Of a DNA stretch of 64,000 nt, positions 34,821 to 45,629 are shown one piece after another. The notes below the pieces were generated by a model that was given only the letters and a program-made list of their open reading frames with translations, did not search any database and was not told the DNA's origin. The translations under genes were made by a program, and so were the position numbers. The first letter of the stretch is position 1. Each line of letters opens with the position of its first letter. Source of the DNA: Otis tarda (Eukaryota > Chordata > Aves > Otidiformes > Otididae); NCBI GenBank assembly GCA_026413225.1, contig CM048591.1, forward strand, positions 41,160,803 to 41,224,802. The letters run 5' to 3'.

Positions 34821-37695
34821 TTGTCCAATAAATAAATAAAATAGAACCCTGTTGCACAGAAATGCTTTTGAATGGGGTTTTTAATTTGAATAAATGCCTT
34901 GATTTATATCAATTATCTGCAAGCATTTAGAGATTCTCTGGGTTTTGGTAAATATTTTTCAATGAAAAGGGGTTTACTAATCCCAGAAGTTTAGAAACAA
35001 AACATCTCTTTATGCCATTGATCCTTTCCTAGTAAAATCTTGCAACTTCTGCTCAGAAAGTAGTGGCTTAGATAGCCCGTAGACTGCATGAAAGGCTAAG
35101 GCACAGTCTGTGAGTAAGCCACCATCTGAATATCATTTGTCCAAACCAACAACTCCTCTTGCATCCTAGGGTCGCAGTGATCTGCTACGGGTCTTTCATG
35201 GCATTTTGGGCTACCAGATCTGAGACGGGGGGAATTCAGATACACCATGAATTCTCATTCAGAACAGGGACTTCCCCTTTCTCTGAGCCTGAAGCCTCTG
35301 AGATCCCCAGCCCAGAGACCAACCACACCTTTGAGAGTGTGGGGTGATCCGTAGGTGTCAGAGGAACTGATGGGAGAACGGGAGGGTTTCTGGTGGAAAT
35401 CTACCTAGCTTTTGGTAAAAGTTTGCCAAACATTATCTTTTTTTTTGACCAGGCAGCAGCTTTAAATGAAAAGTCATCATGTTGGAAATACCTTAACCCC
35501 TGTTAATTTGTATTTTTAATGGCACCATTCTTAAGCATTGATTCACTGTGCTGTGATAAAGCTACAGAAGAGGAACTGGAGCTATTTTGCACACAGTTGC
35601 TTCCTTTTCTTTTTAAAAGGGAAATTTCAGTTCCCTGTGAAAAATATAGTTTGGTAAGGAGAGGAAATAAGTCAGAGTGCTTTCCCAGGTGGTCTTGTTC
35701 TCATGAGATCAATACCTTTGAGACGGGCAGTGGAACAGATAATGGTGAACGGTTACACAAAGGAAGACAGAAAAAAAAACCGAGAAGAAAACAAAGGTGG
35801 ATGGTCTCGGTGAATATCAGTGTAGCCCAGAGGATTTTTGATTAAATACTTGGCAGAAAAACATACAGGTACATTTGGAAGTGGTTTTTAGCATTCTTTT
35901 CTTGTCTCAGAGAAACAGAAAGGATTAAACTCAGAGGAAGAGCAAGGGAAAGACAAGTAGAAAAGGGCATGTGGGGAGGTAGGATGGAACATGAATGAAA
36001 GAAGAGCAATGTAAAAGAAGTTTTGTAAAAGAGTTGAAAGGGAGCCGAAAGAAGTAAAAAGCATCCATACTCTTAAACAGATCTTGCAATTCTTCATCAC
36101 CAATTTTTCTATTTACATATAATAGTTTTAGAACAGAAACTGTTCTGGCCAGAGGCGATCTGAGTTGCTAATCTTTTATTTAAACAAAATTTATTATAAA
36201 TAAATTATGAATCGTTAAAAGTGATTAAATAAATATTCCATTACCAATATTATTAATTTTAAATGAAAAAAATATTTCTTCAGAGTTTCTTCAGAAGACT
36301 GTTTTGTCCTTCTAAGAGGTAGAACCTCAGGAGAAAGCACTGTGCAATGTAAAGCACAGTATGCTTGAGAAGTTTTGGAATCCAGTTGATAATCCAGACT
36401 GACCTTGCGAGTACAAACTGTCCACTTCTTAAGCTAACAGGATTTAACTTTGTTGATCTCTTGCATAATCTACTGCTGGATCAAGTGTACTCTCCTAAAC
36501 ATCCAAGACAATACTGCTGAAATAAATTCCATCTGTGCAACTTGTGTTGTGAGGTTAAAGTTGCACAGTAAAAATATCACAAAAGGTGATCTTGTACAAT
36601 GATTTCCAGTGAGATTTGTAACTGCAACCAAGAACTGAGTTTAATATTCCATTCTGGGACAGAGTTGTCAAAAACAGCTCAGGAGAGAAGGCAGGAGCTT
36701 AAAACTAAACCTATTGGGTTTTCTTGAAAAAGAAATAGAAGAATTTCAAAAACAAGTTTCAGAGGAGCAGCAAAGTTTCATCAGCATTAGGCTCTGGGCT
36801 GTCTGAAACCTGGTAAGGCTACGTACTGCACTGCTGAAGGATGCAGTGTTCTCACAGGACTGACTGGGATGTTTCCTGTTCCCATGTTTACTGCCAAGGC
36901 TCTGGAATTAGGAGATACTGGCCGGAGACACCCAATACTGCTAACACAGCTACTGTTGCTGCTACTAATGCTACAGATAATGAAAACATTATCAGTTTGC
37001 CAGGAATTTAATGCTTTGGGAATGAAATAAGTCCTGGAAAAGTTTCTCTGCAACAGCACAGCGAGGAGTATCTGAGTCTGAAGAACAAGTTTGGGCTGGG
37101 TATGAAACTGACACTAAGCTCAAGCAAAGTGGGCAGGTGGCTTGGAGAGGAGATTGCTGGGTTTGAGGTGGCTGCTGCTAGCTGTTACAAGTCTCCTCAC
37201 CTGCTTCTTGCTTCACCTCTGGCAGTGAGAAACTGATTCTCCACACCCATGCTGTCCCCATCTCTGTGGGTTCTGATCACTTCTGCTCACCCTTGGCCTG
37301 ACCTGATCACTACCTGATTAGAGAGGTGCTGGCCCATAGTACCTTGAATAAGGCAGATTTAGTTTTGCTGATAGCTATGGGATGTGAGCTTTGCGTTTGT
37401 TGGATTTACTTGGTGTAAACCGTGCGAGTTCAAGTTTTTGAACTAATTTTTTTTTTTCTCCAAAGATAATTTTATGTTACTTCTTATTGCATAATATAAC
37501 TTCAGAATTTACTTCCCAGATCAGATATTTGAAACAGATAAATCAAGGAGAAACATGTAATACAGTTACGTTTAAGAAGGACATGAAATTGTCCAAGAAT
37601 CTTACCTTGTGTCTTAGCTTTTGCATTTATCTCATGTTCATGTACAAGACCAGAAAGAGACATGAATGGATCCTGATTCTCTGACTTTTGGCAAT

Positions 37696-38254
37696 TGTAC
37701 TAGTTTTGGCCTGGGAAGGTGTTAAGTTTCTTCACAGCAGCTTGTATTTGTCTCTGATTTGGATTTGTGATGAAAACAGTGTTGACAACACAGAGATGTT
37801 TTAGCTGTTGCAGAGCAGTGCTTACACGGTGTCAAGGCCTCTTCTGCTCTTCAGACTCCCCTTTCAGCAGGTAAGCATGGGGTGCCCAAGAAGTTGGGAG
37901 GGAACACAGCTGGGACAGCTGACCTCAACTGACCTAAGGGATATTCCATACCATACAATGCTCAGAAGTAAACCTAGGCGGTGGAGGGTAGCAGTGGCTG
38001 CTGTTGCTGAGAGACTGTCTGAGCATCTGCCAGTAGGAGGTAAGCAATTTTTTTTCTTTTGCATCATTTGTTTTTCTTGTTTTTGTTTTTTTCTCCTCTC
38101 TCCCCCCCCCCCCTTTAAAAATTATTAATCTCTTTATTGCAACCCATCAGTTTTTGCACTTTTACGGTTCTGAGTCTTCCCCCATTCCACTGAGGGAGAG
38201 AGTGAGCAAGCAAGTGTGTGTTGCTCAGCTCCCTGCTGGGGTTAAACCACAGCA
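37696..38254 (+). mobile_element. Second solo LTR, decayed avian ERVL-type family
   Basis: The start TGTACTAGTTTTGGCCTGGG and the end GGGGTTAAACCACAGCA match, in degraded form, the TGTCCTGGTTTCAGCTGGG...GGGGTTAAACCACGACA frame of a very common bird LTR. Internal family hallmarks are GTGTTGACAACACAGAGATG (37779 on), CAAGAAGTTGGGAGGG, GACAGCTGACC and GATATTCCATACCATA (about 37941-37956). The TATA box normally just after that is lost (it reads AGTAAACC). A pyrimidine tract with a C11-12 run lies at 38090-38115, followed by a TTATTGCAACCCATCAG remnant of the usual end region. Flanks GCAAT (37691-37695) and GCAAG (38255-38259) fit a 5-bp duplication with one mismatch. There is no internal viral sequence, and it looks older than the LTR at 31 kb. 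Confidence 0.87.
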
Positions 38255-40133
38255 GCAAGGAATGTATGGCACCTCATTGCTGGGTTCTCTACAGAGTGAA
38301 TGAACTGATTCCCTATGTGACACTATGGTGATCTCTCAGTGTAAGCAACAAGGATTAGATTTCACCAGATTTGCCTCTGTCTACCCTGCAGAAGTTATAC
38401 TGTCATTTGTATACTATCATACATCGTATCATGCTACATTGCACTCCTGGGTGATCTCACCTGCCCTCAGGCAAATATCTCAGACCACCCAACACCTACC
38501 ATCAGCATGATACTATAAAAACCTCATTCTAGTAACTGTCCCCTACTATTTCAGCTACAGTGAACGAAAAAAAAATTGCAGAGAAAATCCCAGTGGTGAC
38601 TTAAAACACAGAGCTGAACACTGAGAAGACCTTGGCCAAGCCCTGTGCAATGTGTGGACCTCAATGGCCAGCCGTAGAGAGATTTATCTCCAAAAAAGAC
38701 GTAAGCCAGCCTCTACCATTTGGCCTGGGAACAGGGCATAACAGTCTCCACCAGAAAAACCCTGTGGTGTAAACTCAGCCTTAATGTTTTTCATTGTTAT
38801 TCAATTACAATGGAAGAAAATGTTTTGTTACATATTCTGTCACTGTTTTTTCTTATGCTCATAAACAGTTTTAATTAATTTGAATGTGTAACTATAGACA
38901 GCACAACTGTAGTCCAAACATAAAAATTGAATGTTTTTGTAATCATTTGACTTTGACTGTCCTATTGAAATATTTGTTTTATTTATTCATTACAATATTA
39001 AATCATTCTGAACCCTATTCATACCTCTGTCTTATAGCATAGACATTTAAATGACTATATTGTTCAGTATCTATAAACCTGGACTATGCAGTATATTCAC
39101 CCTCTCAACAGCTTTATGAGGCAGGAAAATACTGTCCTCCTCATTTCACTGGAGGAGAAAATGTGGTTTTGGAGTTTGCTGAGATGTAGGTTTTATGTAT
39201 ACCATTCTAAGCTAAGACAAGGTGAAACGCAGGAGCTACTACATGCGGGCCTTATTTCAGTGATGGAAATCTGGGTTCAAAGAGTATTGTGGAAAAGATG
39301 CAGATAAGAGCCTGTTGAATCTCAATCAAAACAACCCCTTAAATTTCATACACTGGAAAGGAGTGAGAGGTTGTTTAAGACTTCTAGCTGTCCTTCTGGA
39401 GCGCCATTAATGAGTATTTCCTGCCCAAGAAAGTTAAGCTTCAGCTGATGTTAAGTGATGTAGCTTCACTGATGGCATTGGAGTTAGACTGCTTCACACC
39501 TACCAAAAGTACAGTGTTCTTTGCATGAATCAGTGCAATATTAAGTTTGGCTTAATAAACACTTGGTTCCTCTCAGTTCAGAGCAGAAACTTCAGTTCAG
39601 AGGTTAGAAGACAGGAATGGAAGGGCAATAATCAAGTCAAAGTTTGAATGGGTGAAATAATCCATTGTTTTTGTGCCCAATAACATGTGCAAACTGGAAT
39701 ATTTCACCGATTCAATACTTGTTTGTTTACATCACCTTGGTTTTTTTAATTGCACATTTATGCATTACATTAACATTTCATGTGCTGCACACTGCATTTC
39801 ATGGTGACACTAAAAATTAAATCCTACTACACTAAGCTCTGGATCAGACAACAAAGAAAAGTGTTAGAGAAGCATTCTTAAAACACTCCATTGTTAGGCA
39901 GCAAGATGAGGAACTTTTTTTTTTTTGTAAAAATATTTATAAAATATTTCTCTGTAAATGGATGTGACTGAAGATACTTCCTTTTCAACGGCTCAGGTCC
40001 CATGTGAACTCCAGACGGATGATTTGCTATATCCTCAGCATGGGCTGTGCTGACCAATGGAAAGGGAAGCAGCACCCTCTGCTTGAAGATAGTTGAAGAA
40101 GTTGCTGCTTCCTTCTTCATGGACCATTGATAA
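38255..40133. other. Unique AT-rich noncoding stretch with a MIR-like relic
   Basis: No gene is visible. A MIR-like fragment lies at about 39098-39165. The frames at 39086-39307 and 39878-40120 overlap low-complexity or relic sequence and are not convincing. Confidence 0.6.
39098..39165 (+). mobile_element. MIR/CORE-SINE-like relic
   Basis: The order of motifs CTCAACAGCTTTATGAGGCA, then ACTGTCCTCCTCATTTCACT, then GGAGGAGAAAATG mirrors the conserved central part of MIR-type SINEs (a tatgagg-tag block, a cccattttacag block, a gaggaaactga block). MIR-like fragments survive in low number in bird genomes. The match is imperfect and short. Confidence 0.45.
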
Positions 40134-40909
40134 ATAGAATCATAGAATCATAGAATCATAGAATGGTTAGAGTTGGAAGGGACCTTCAAAGGTCATCTAG
40201 TCCAACCCCCCTGCAAGAAGCAGGGACATCCCTGACTAGATCAGGTTGCTCAGAGCCTCATCCAGCCTGGCCTTGAACATTTCCAGGGATGGGGCATCCG
40301 CCACCTCTCTGGGCAACCTGTTCCAGTGCTCTACAACTCTCATTGTAAAAAATTTTTTTCTAATATCTAATCTAAACCTACCTCCTTCTAATTTAAACCC
40401 ATTACCCCTTGTCCTATCACAACAGGCCCTACTGAACAGCCTCTCCTCATCTTTCCTGTAGGCCCCCTTGAGGTATTGGAAGACCGCTATCAGGTCTCCC
40501 CGGAGCCTCCTCTTCTCCAGGCTGAACAGCCCCAACTCTCTCAGCCTGTCCTCATAGGAGAGGTGCTCCAGCCCTCTGATCATCTTTGTGGCCCTCCTCT
40601 GGACCCTTTCCAACTGGTCCATGTCCTTCTTATGTTGGGGACTCCAGAACTGGACACAGTACTCCAGGTGGGGTCTCACCAGGGCAGAGTAGAGGGGAAG
40701 AATCACCTCCCTCGACCTGCTGGCCACACTCCTCTTGATGCAGCCCAGAATGCGGTTGGCCTTCTGGGCCGCAAGGGCGCATTGCGCACTCATGTTGAGC
40801 CTCTCGTCCACCAGCACTCCCAAGTCTTTCTCCTCAGGGCTGCTCTCAATCCATTCTCCGCCCAGCCTGTATTTGTGCCTGGGATTGCCACGACCCAGGT
40901 GCAGGACCT
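40134..40909 (-). mobile_element. CR1 LINE copy F: young, open 3' part of ORF2
   Basis: Read on the minus strand, this 5'-truncated copy keeps one open frame (40236 to about 40912) covering the end of the RT domain and the ORF2 C-terminal region: [80 protein letters not shown] and the terminal EALSNLI with stop. The short 3' UTR (40134-40235) ends in three ATTCTATG-type units. There are no stops or frameshifts across about 225 codons and only scattered differences from copy G, so the insertion is recent. It lacks the endonuclease and RT catalytic box. CR1 homology ends at a hairpin (40901-40923). Confidence 0.95.
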
Positions 40910-41463
40910 TGCAGAGGTCCTGCAAATGCTTGAGGAAAGAAAATATGTGCCCCATGCACCTCTTTTAAACCGTAAGTGCAGTTTGTGCAGTCTGTGCAGG
41001 AGGGGAATGAGGCCAACGACTAGGCCAGCTGGAGGCTGATGACCTTGCCTGCATGGTATGACGTATCAGAGGACAGACCGCCTGCACAAAGGGTTCGGGC
41101 ACACACCTCCTTGGGCCTGGCCAACTCCAGCTGCTTGCAAAGAGCAATCAGGACCTGGGCAACGGCGGTTTGGGTGTCCAGCATGCCTCTGCCTTTATCT
41201 GGGAGCCTTTCCTACCATGCAGTACCATATGCTCTGCTGCTGTGCGGGGAGCCTCTGTGGAGAGACGGGGATGGGAAAGGGCAGTGGAGGTGGGGTGAGG
41301 ATGGGGAAGACTGAGAAGATGCTGAGGATGGAGAAGGAAGGGGGGACAGGGAAAACCCAGTGCTGCCCAGAGCTGTCAGCAGCTGCGGGAAGGGCTGCAA
41401 AGCCGCAACGGGGCACCAGGTGCTCCAGAGCAAAAGGCTCCAGCCTCACTTTTTACTCACTCA
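40910..41463. other. GC-rich spacer between two young CR1 copies
   Basis: About 550 bases of GC-rich sequence separate CR1 copies F and G. It contains a GTGCAGT/TGTGCAG short repeat near 40977-41000 and a G-rich purine stretch at 41265-41350 (GGGG-AT-GGG-AAA-GGG then further G runs). No LTR termini, CR1 homology, tail or domain is visible. The 144-codon frame at 41058-41492 runs into the CR1 tail and is not convincing. Confidence 0.5.
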
Positions 41464-41470
41464 CCAAGAA
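41464..41470. repeat. Candidate target-site duplication of CR1 copy G, left
   Basis: CCAAGAA sits at the tail end of copy G and recurs at its other end (42120-42126). The AGAAT that follows may partly belong to the CR1 tail, so the match could be shorter than 7 bp. Confidence 0.4.
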
Positions 41471-42119
41471 TCATAGAATCATAGAATCATAGAATGGTTA
41501 GAGTTGGAAGGGACCTTCAAAGGTCATCTAGTCCAATCCCCCTGCAAGAAGCAGGGACATCCCTGACTAGATCAGGTTGCTCAGAGCCTCATCCAGCCTG
41601 GCCTTGAACATTTCCAGGGATGGGGCATCCACCACCTCTCTGGGCAACCTGTTCCAGTGCTCTACAACTCTCATTGTAAAAAATTTTTTTCTAATATCTA
41701 ATCTAAACCTACCTCCTTCTAATTTAAACCCATTACCCTTTGTCCTATCACAACAGGCCCTACTGAACAGCTTCTCCCCATCTTTCCTGTAGGTCCACTT
41801 GAGGTATTGGAAGACCGCTATCAGGTCTCCCCGGAGCCTCCTCTTCTCCAGGCTGAACAGCCCCAACTCTCTCAGCCTGTCCTCATAGGAGAGGTGCTCC
41901 AGCCCTCTGATCATCTTTGTGGCCCTCCTCTGGACCCTTTCCAACTGGTCCATGTCCTTCTTGTGTTGGGGACTCCAGAACTGGACGCAGTACTCCAGGT
42001 GGGGTCTCACCAGGGCAGAGTAGAGGGGCAGAATCACCTCCCTCGACCTGCTGGCCACACTCCTCTTGATGCAGCCCAGGATGCGGTTGGCCTTCTGGGC
42101 CGCGGTTGGCCTTCTGGGG
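41467..42119 (-). mobile_element. CR1 LINE copy G: young, near twin of copy F
   Basis: On the minus strand it carries the ORF2 C-terminal region in one open frame from about 42100 to the stop at 41567: [62 protein letters not shown] and EALSNLI. A short 3' UTR and three 8-bp tail units follow. It differs from copy F at only a few positions per hundred bases, but its tail-side flank and its 5' truncation point are different, so it is an independent insertion. Its 5' end shows a local duplication (GCGGTTGGCCTTCTGG twice). It lacks the endonuclease and RT catalytic core. Confidence 0.95.
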
Positions 42120-43948
42120 CCAAGAAGTTAGGTAGAACTTCCTAAAGAAAGAAACAATGTGTTTTATCTTGAACCTGAAACTGTGCATTAGCCATAATGC
42201 ATTTGAAATGTTATGGACTATCAGGATGGTAAAGAATAGGAACATTTCTTCGGCCCTGGAGAATTGTGGCCGAATTTCTGTCCCAGAAGAGTTAAAGCCC
42301 AGGGTTTGTAGTCTAAAAGCTTGGTGATCCTTTCCAGGGGGAATGACAAATATTTTATTTTGGCTTTCAGACGTACAGAATTTTCAGTGGTTTTTGTGTA
42401 GCTGTAGTTTAATTAATTTCTTGCATTTATTTTTCTTTGTTGTTTTCAACCTAGATTTATAAGGATCCACTGTGTTGGAAAGCATCTAATTTCCTTCCAT
42501 TTTAACTTATAATTGTTGTCTGCTTTTAGAAAGCTGTCGTACTCACTATGCACAGCTGATAATTAAAGGAACTTAGCCTTTGTTAAAGGTCAGAGGAGGT
42601 TTCCTGTGCTCCTGATGCTGCATAGCCAGAACCTAAGCAAATTCCTCCCTTACATCTATTCCCAGTGTCACTGCCCTAAAGTTATATGTTGATCCCAGGT
42701 TTGCTCAGTATATTCATTGTAAATAGAAATGTTTCTTTAAAACTGAACCTGCTGTGCCTCATCATGTAATTTGTGGTTCATCACATGATACTGGTACATA
42801 TCAGACATCTAACAGCTGAAGTGTCTTGTAGGAGTGGGTAACAATATCACTGTCTGCACATCCAGTTCCTGGGGGTTTTGAAATTGTACTAACATTTTAT
42901 CTTCTGTGGGAGAAATGGTCTAACCTTGTGAACTCTGCAAGTCTAAATGGACAAGTGCTTTCACTTACTATAGGTTTGCCAACTTTACAGGGAGCCCAGG
43001 TGTCTGTGGTGCAAGCAAGAAAATGACCCTGATGCAATAGGAGAAAAAATTACCTTAGCCACAATAAACCATGTAGCAATTATTAAGCTGTTTTCCAAAT
43101 GAGATCTCTGAGATGCTTCTAGCTTTGTCCTATGTCAGGCTATGTCATTTCATATAATACTGCCAGTTCCTTATTTTCCCTTTTTATCCTTGAAGAGAGA
43201 TTGTTCACAAGGATTACTCTACTTTATTGTCCAGAAATACCAGCTATGATTAATACTCTGCCTTGGATAGTACATCATATTTTCCCTCTGGGGCACCAAG
43301 TGCAGTGTCCTTTCATACACCTTTCTGTCCTGACAAACAGGTTCAGCTATATTGTGTTTACACAAGGACATATTTTCCGATGTCTACAGTCTGCACGCAT
43401 TATCAGATTGGACTGCAGTATCTAGGGCTTGAGATAAATCCAGACTAAGCAATAATGCCTATATGACTACTGAAAACTGGAATTTTAGAAACTGTGTTGC
43501 ATTAACCTGGTTTGCAGCTTACTACAAAGCAAAAAAAAAAAAAACCAAAAAAACCCCATGAACCAAATAAAATCAGGAGCTGAGTTCAGAAGATAAAATA
43601 TATAGCAGACTATTGTTAATGAAGGAATCAAAGGAGTACTGTGCATTCAGTGAATTACACACAAAGATACCACAGTATTTTAGCTCAGTGCTAGAAAGGA
43701 TGTTCTTACACTGAAGACATACAGCAGGATTAACTATCACTAGCAAACTGAAAAATTATTTCTTCACAGTGGAGACTTTTTGCTAATTCAATGGCTGCTT
43801 TCTCTTTCATTCCTCTGACTGTATTAAATATCTCCTCTCCTCACTAAGTTATGCAATGTGTATGAAAATGAACAAAGACCGAAGAAATTATTGAGACTTT
43901 TATTCTGCCAGGAAGGAAACTGTTGCAGGAAGATGAAGGTACTTCAAG

Positions 43949-44058
43949 TGAGAGAAGAGAGAAGGAGTGAGAGAAACAAATAAAATGAAAAGAAATAAAG
44001 AAAACCAGAAACAAAAGAAGAAAGTCAGGAAGGAAGGAAGAAGAAAGAGAGAGATAGG
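43949..44058 (+). repeat. Purine-rich GA/GAAA/GGAA tract
   Basis: About 110 bases are almost all A and G on the plus strand, with AAAGAAATAAAGAAAA-like and GGAAGGAAGGAAG units and a GAGAGAGA end. Simple low-complexity DNA. Confidence 0.8.
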
Positions 44059-44225
44059 GTTTTCAGAATATTTTGAAATATCATTGTTATATGTTAAACA
44101 TTAAATTTGGATGTCAGTTTCAGTGACAAAATTACTTGATTGACTGACAGTAAATTATATATGCCTGACATATTGTATTTCTAGCAGACATCCCATGCAT
44201 GTAGGACAAACTATGTATGCATTTG

Positions 44226-44261
44226 TCTGTGTGTGTATGTGTGCCTGTGTGTGTGTATGAG
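44226..44261. repeat. (TG)n microsatellite, interrupted
   Basis: TG steps interrupted by TATG and CCTG, about 36 bases. It is not a perfect purine/pyrimidine alternation, unlike the tract at 5126-5165. Confidence 0.8.
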
Positions 44262-45564
44262 TACCTTTAGTTACAAACGCTAAAGCTATATGTCTCCCTG
44301 GCTCATTTAATTACATGACTGCCAGGACTCAGCTCTGCTCTTTGAGGAATTATTTTGTATATCCTAGGCTGTACATGAAACAGCATGTGTTGCATATCCA
44401 TCATCTCCGTGAACTCACTGAGCTCTCTTAAATGCTGTTCACTAAGGTCCTCTTACACAATTACTGCTTGTAAATCTGAATGCTTCTACTTCAGCAGCTG
44501 CCATTCTTACCTGTCTCCTTTGATTAATTACCTTTAAGAAAGTCTCTGGCTCAGAAAACCTGTGGCAGACAACTTTCAACAGCAGGTTGCTCATACAGCA
44601 ACGTGCCCATGTCTGCTCACGGTGTTTAGTCTCAGTTTCAGAGAAAAACTCCTTATCTCACAAGAAGGCAATATTTGGTCCCAAGAACATATGTAGGAGT
44701 GTAAAGCAGTTTTTCATAGCTGTTTACATTGCCTTGCTGTAGTTGTTCTTTTTTGTTGTTGTATTAATAATGATGACTAAGCATGAGACCTTCTTTCCTC
44801 TTAACCACCCCACTATCCTCCACAGACTTCTGTCACTTGTGCTTTTCTTTGCCTTTTTAAACACTCTTCCAGTGTTCTTCAACTTTGTAGCATTTTTCCT
44901 GGATCCCACACTTGTCTGACTTAAACTGATGGTCATTAGGGTCATGTTTATTTAACTTGCAGTGTGGCTATCTGTTCTGCAAAGTACATTTAATGGCAAA
45001 GCTAAATTGTTGTTGAATGCCACCACACGGTGACCATAGACATCTGGGAGGTCTGCCTGCAACTACTGCATATGTGACAGGTTCTAAATGCAAATGATAT
45101 GTAAGAATTTTATCCTTTTGAAAACTCTGAGTGTACTTCCCTGTTCAACTACACACCTGCACCTTCTTCTTTACTTGATGAGATGTCTATGTTGAAAATG
45201 TCCTCTATTTTTAAGCAAGACAAAAGATAGCATGAAGAAATTTGGAAGCTGACCTAAAGCATTACATCAATTAAGGACCCGAAAATGTTATCTGCAGACA
45301 CTTTATGAGCAGGTAACTACCCAGTTATTCAATTGTACAATTTGATATGGAGATGTGTTTACAGAACTTTGATATTTAAATGTTTAAAAGTGAATAATAA
45401 TCTTGTTTTTATTTTGTTTTTAAAATGCCAAGATACTATAGCTTGTTTGCAAAACTTCCTTTGGAAATGGAAGCCTTTATATGCAGCTCAAGTTGCTTAT
45501 CTCTTTATTTTTAGAGTTGTATCTACTTAACTTTCAATTGAGCAAAACTGCTTTTAAATGCATG

Positions 45565-45629
45565 AAATAAATAAAATAAAAAATAACCAACCAACCACCC
45601 AACCAGCCAAAACAACAACAACAACAAAA
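45565..45629 (+). repeat. A-rich AAATA / AACC / AAC tract
   Basis: AATAAATAAAATAAAAAATA passes into CCAACCAACC units and then ACAACAACAACA. Low-complexity sequence with a shape like an expanded retroposon tail, but no retroposon body is recognisable upstream. Confidence 0.75.

Larger units (their letters stand above)
32079..37695. other. Unique noncoding stretch
   Basis: No defensible exon is seen. A 15-T run at 32314-32328 followed by CTTCCAG resembles a splice acceptor, but the sequence after it hits a stop almost at once. An ancient CR1-like relic lies near 34.7 kb. The segment 33.08-33.50 kb has balanced composition and may be regulatory. 36.17-36.28 kb is extremely AT-rich. A 108-codon frame at 35519-35845 has no recognisable domain. 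Confidence 0.6.

Noticed and set aside
35519..35845. 108-codon open frame with a basic Lys/Arg-rich patch
   Set aside because: The basic patch (KKKPRRKQR) comes from an A/G-rich tract, and nothing else suggests a real protein.
40246..41039. 187-codon and shorter plus-strand frames opposite CR1 copy F
   Set aside because: They are the antisense shadow of the CR1 ORF2 frame.
40134..42119. Copies F and G as a segmental duplication
   Set aside because: The flanks on both sides and the truncation points differ, so only the CR1 parts are alike.
43531..43552. A14 run as the tail of a processed pseudogene
   Set aside because: No coding or transcript-like sequence precedes it and no flanking duplication is visible.
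43949..45629. Purine and AAC tracts as CRISPR-like or satellite arrays
   Set aside because: No regular unit length with spacers; these are ordinary low-complexity sequences in a vertebrate genome.
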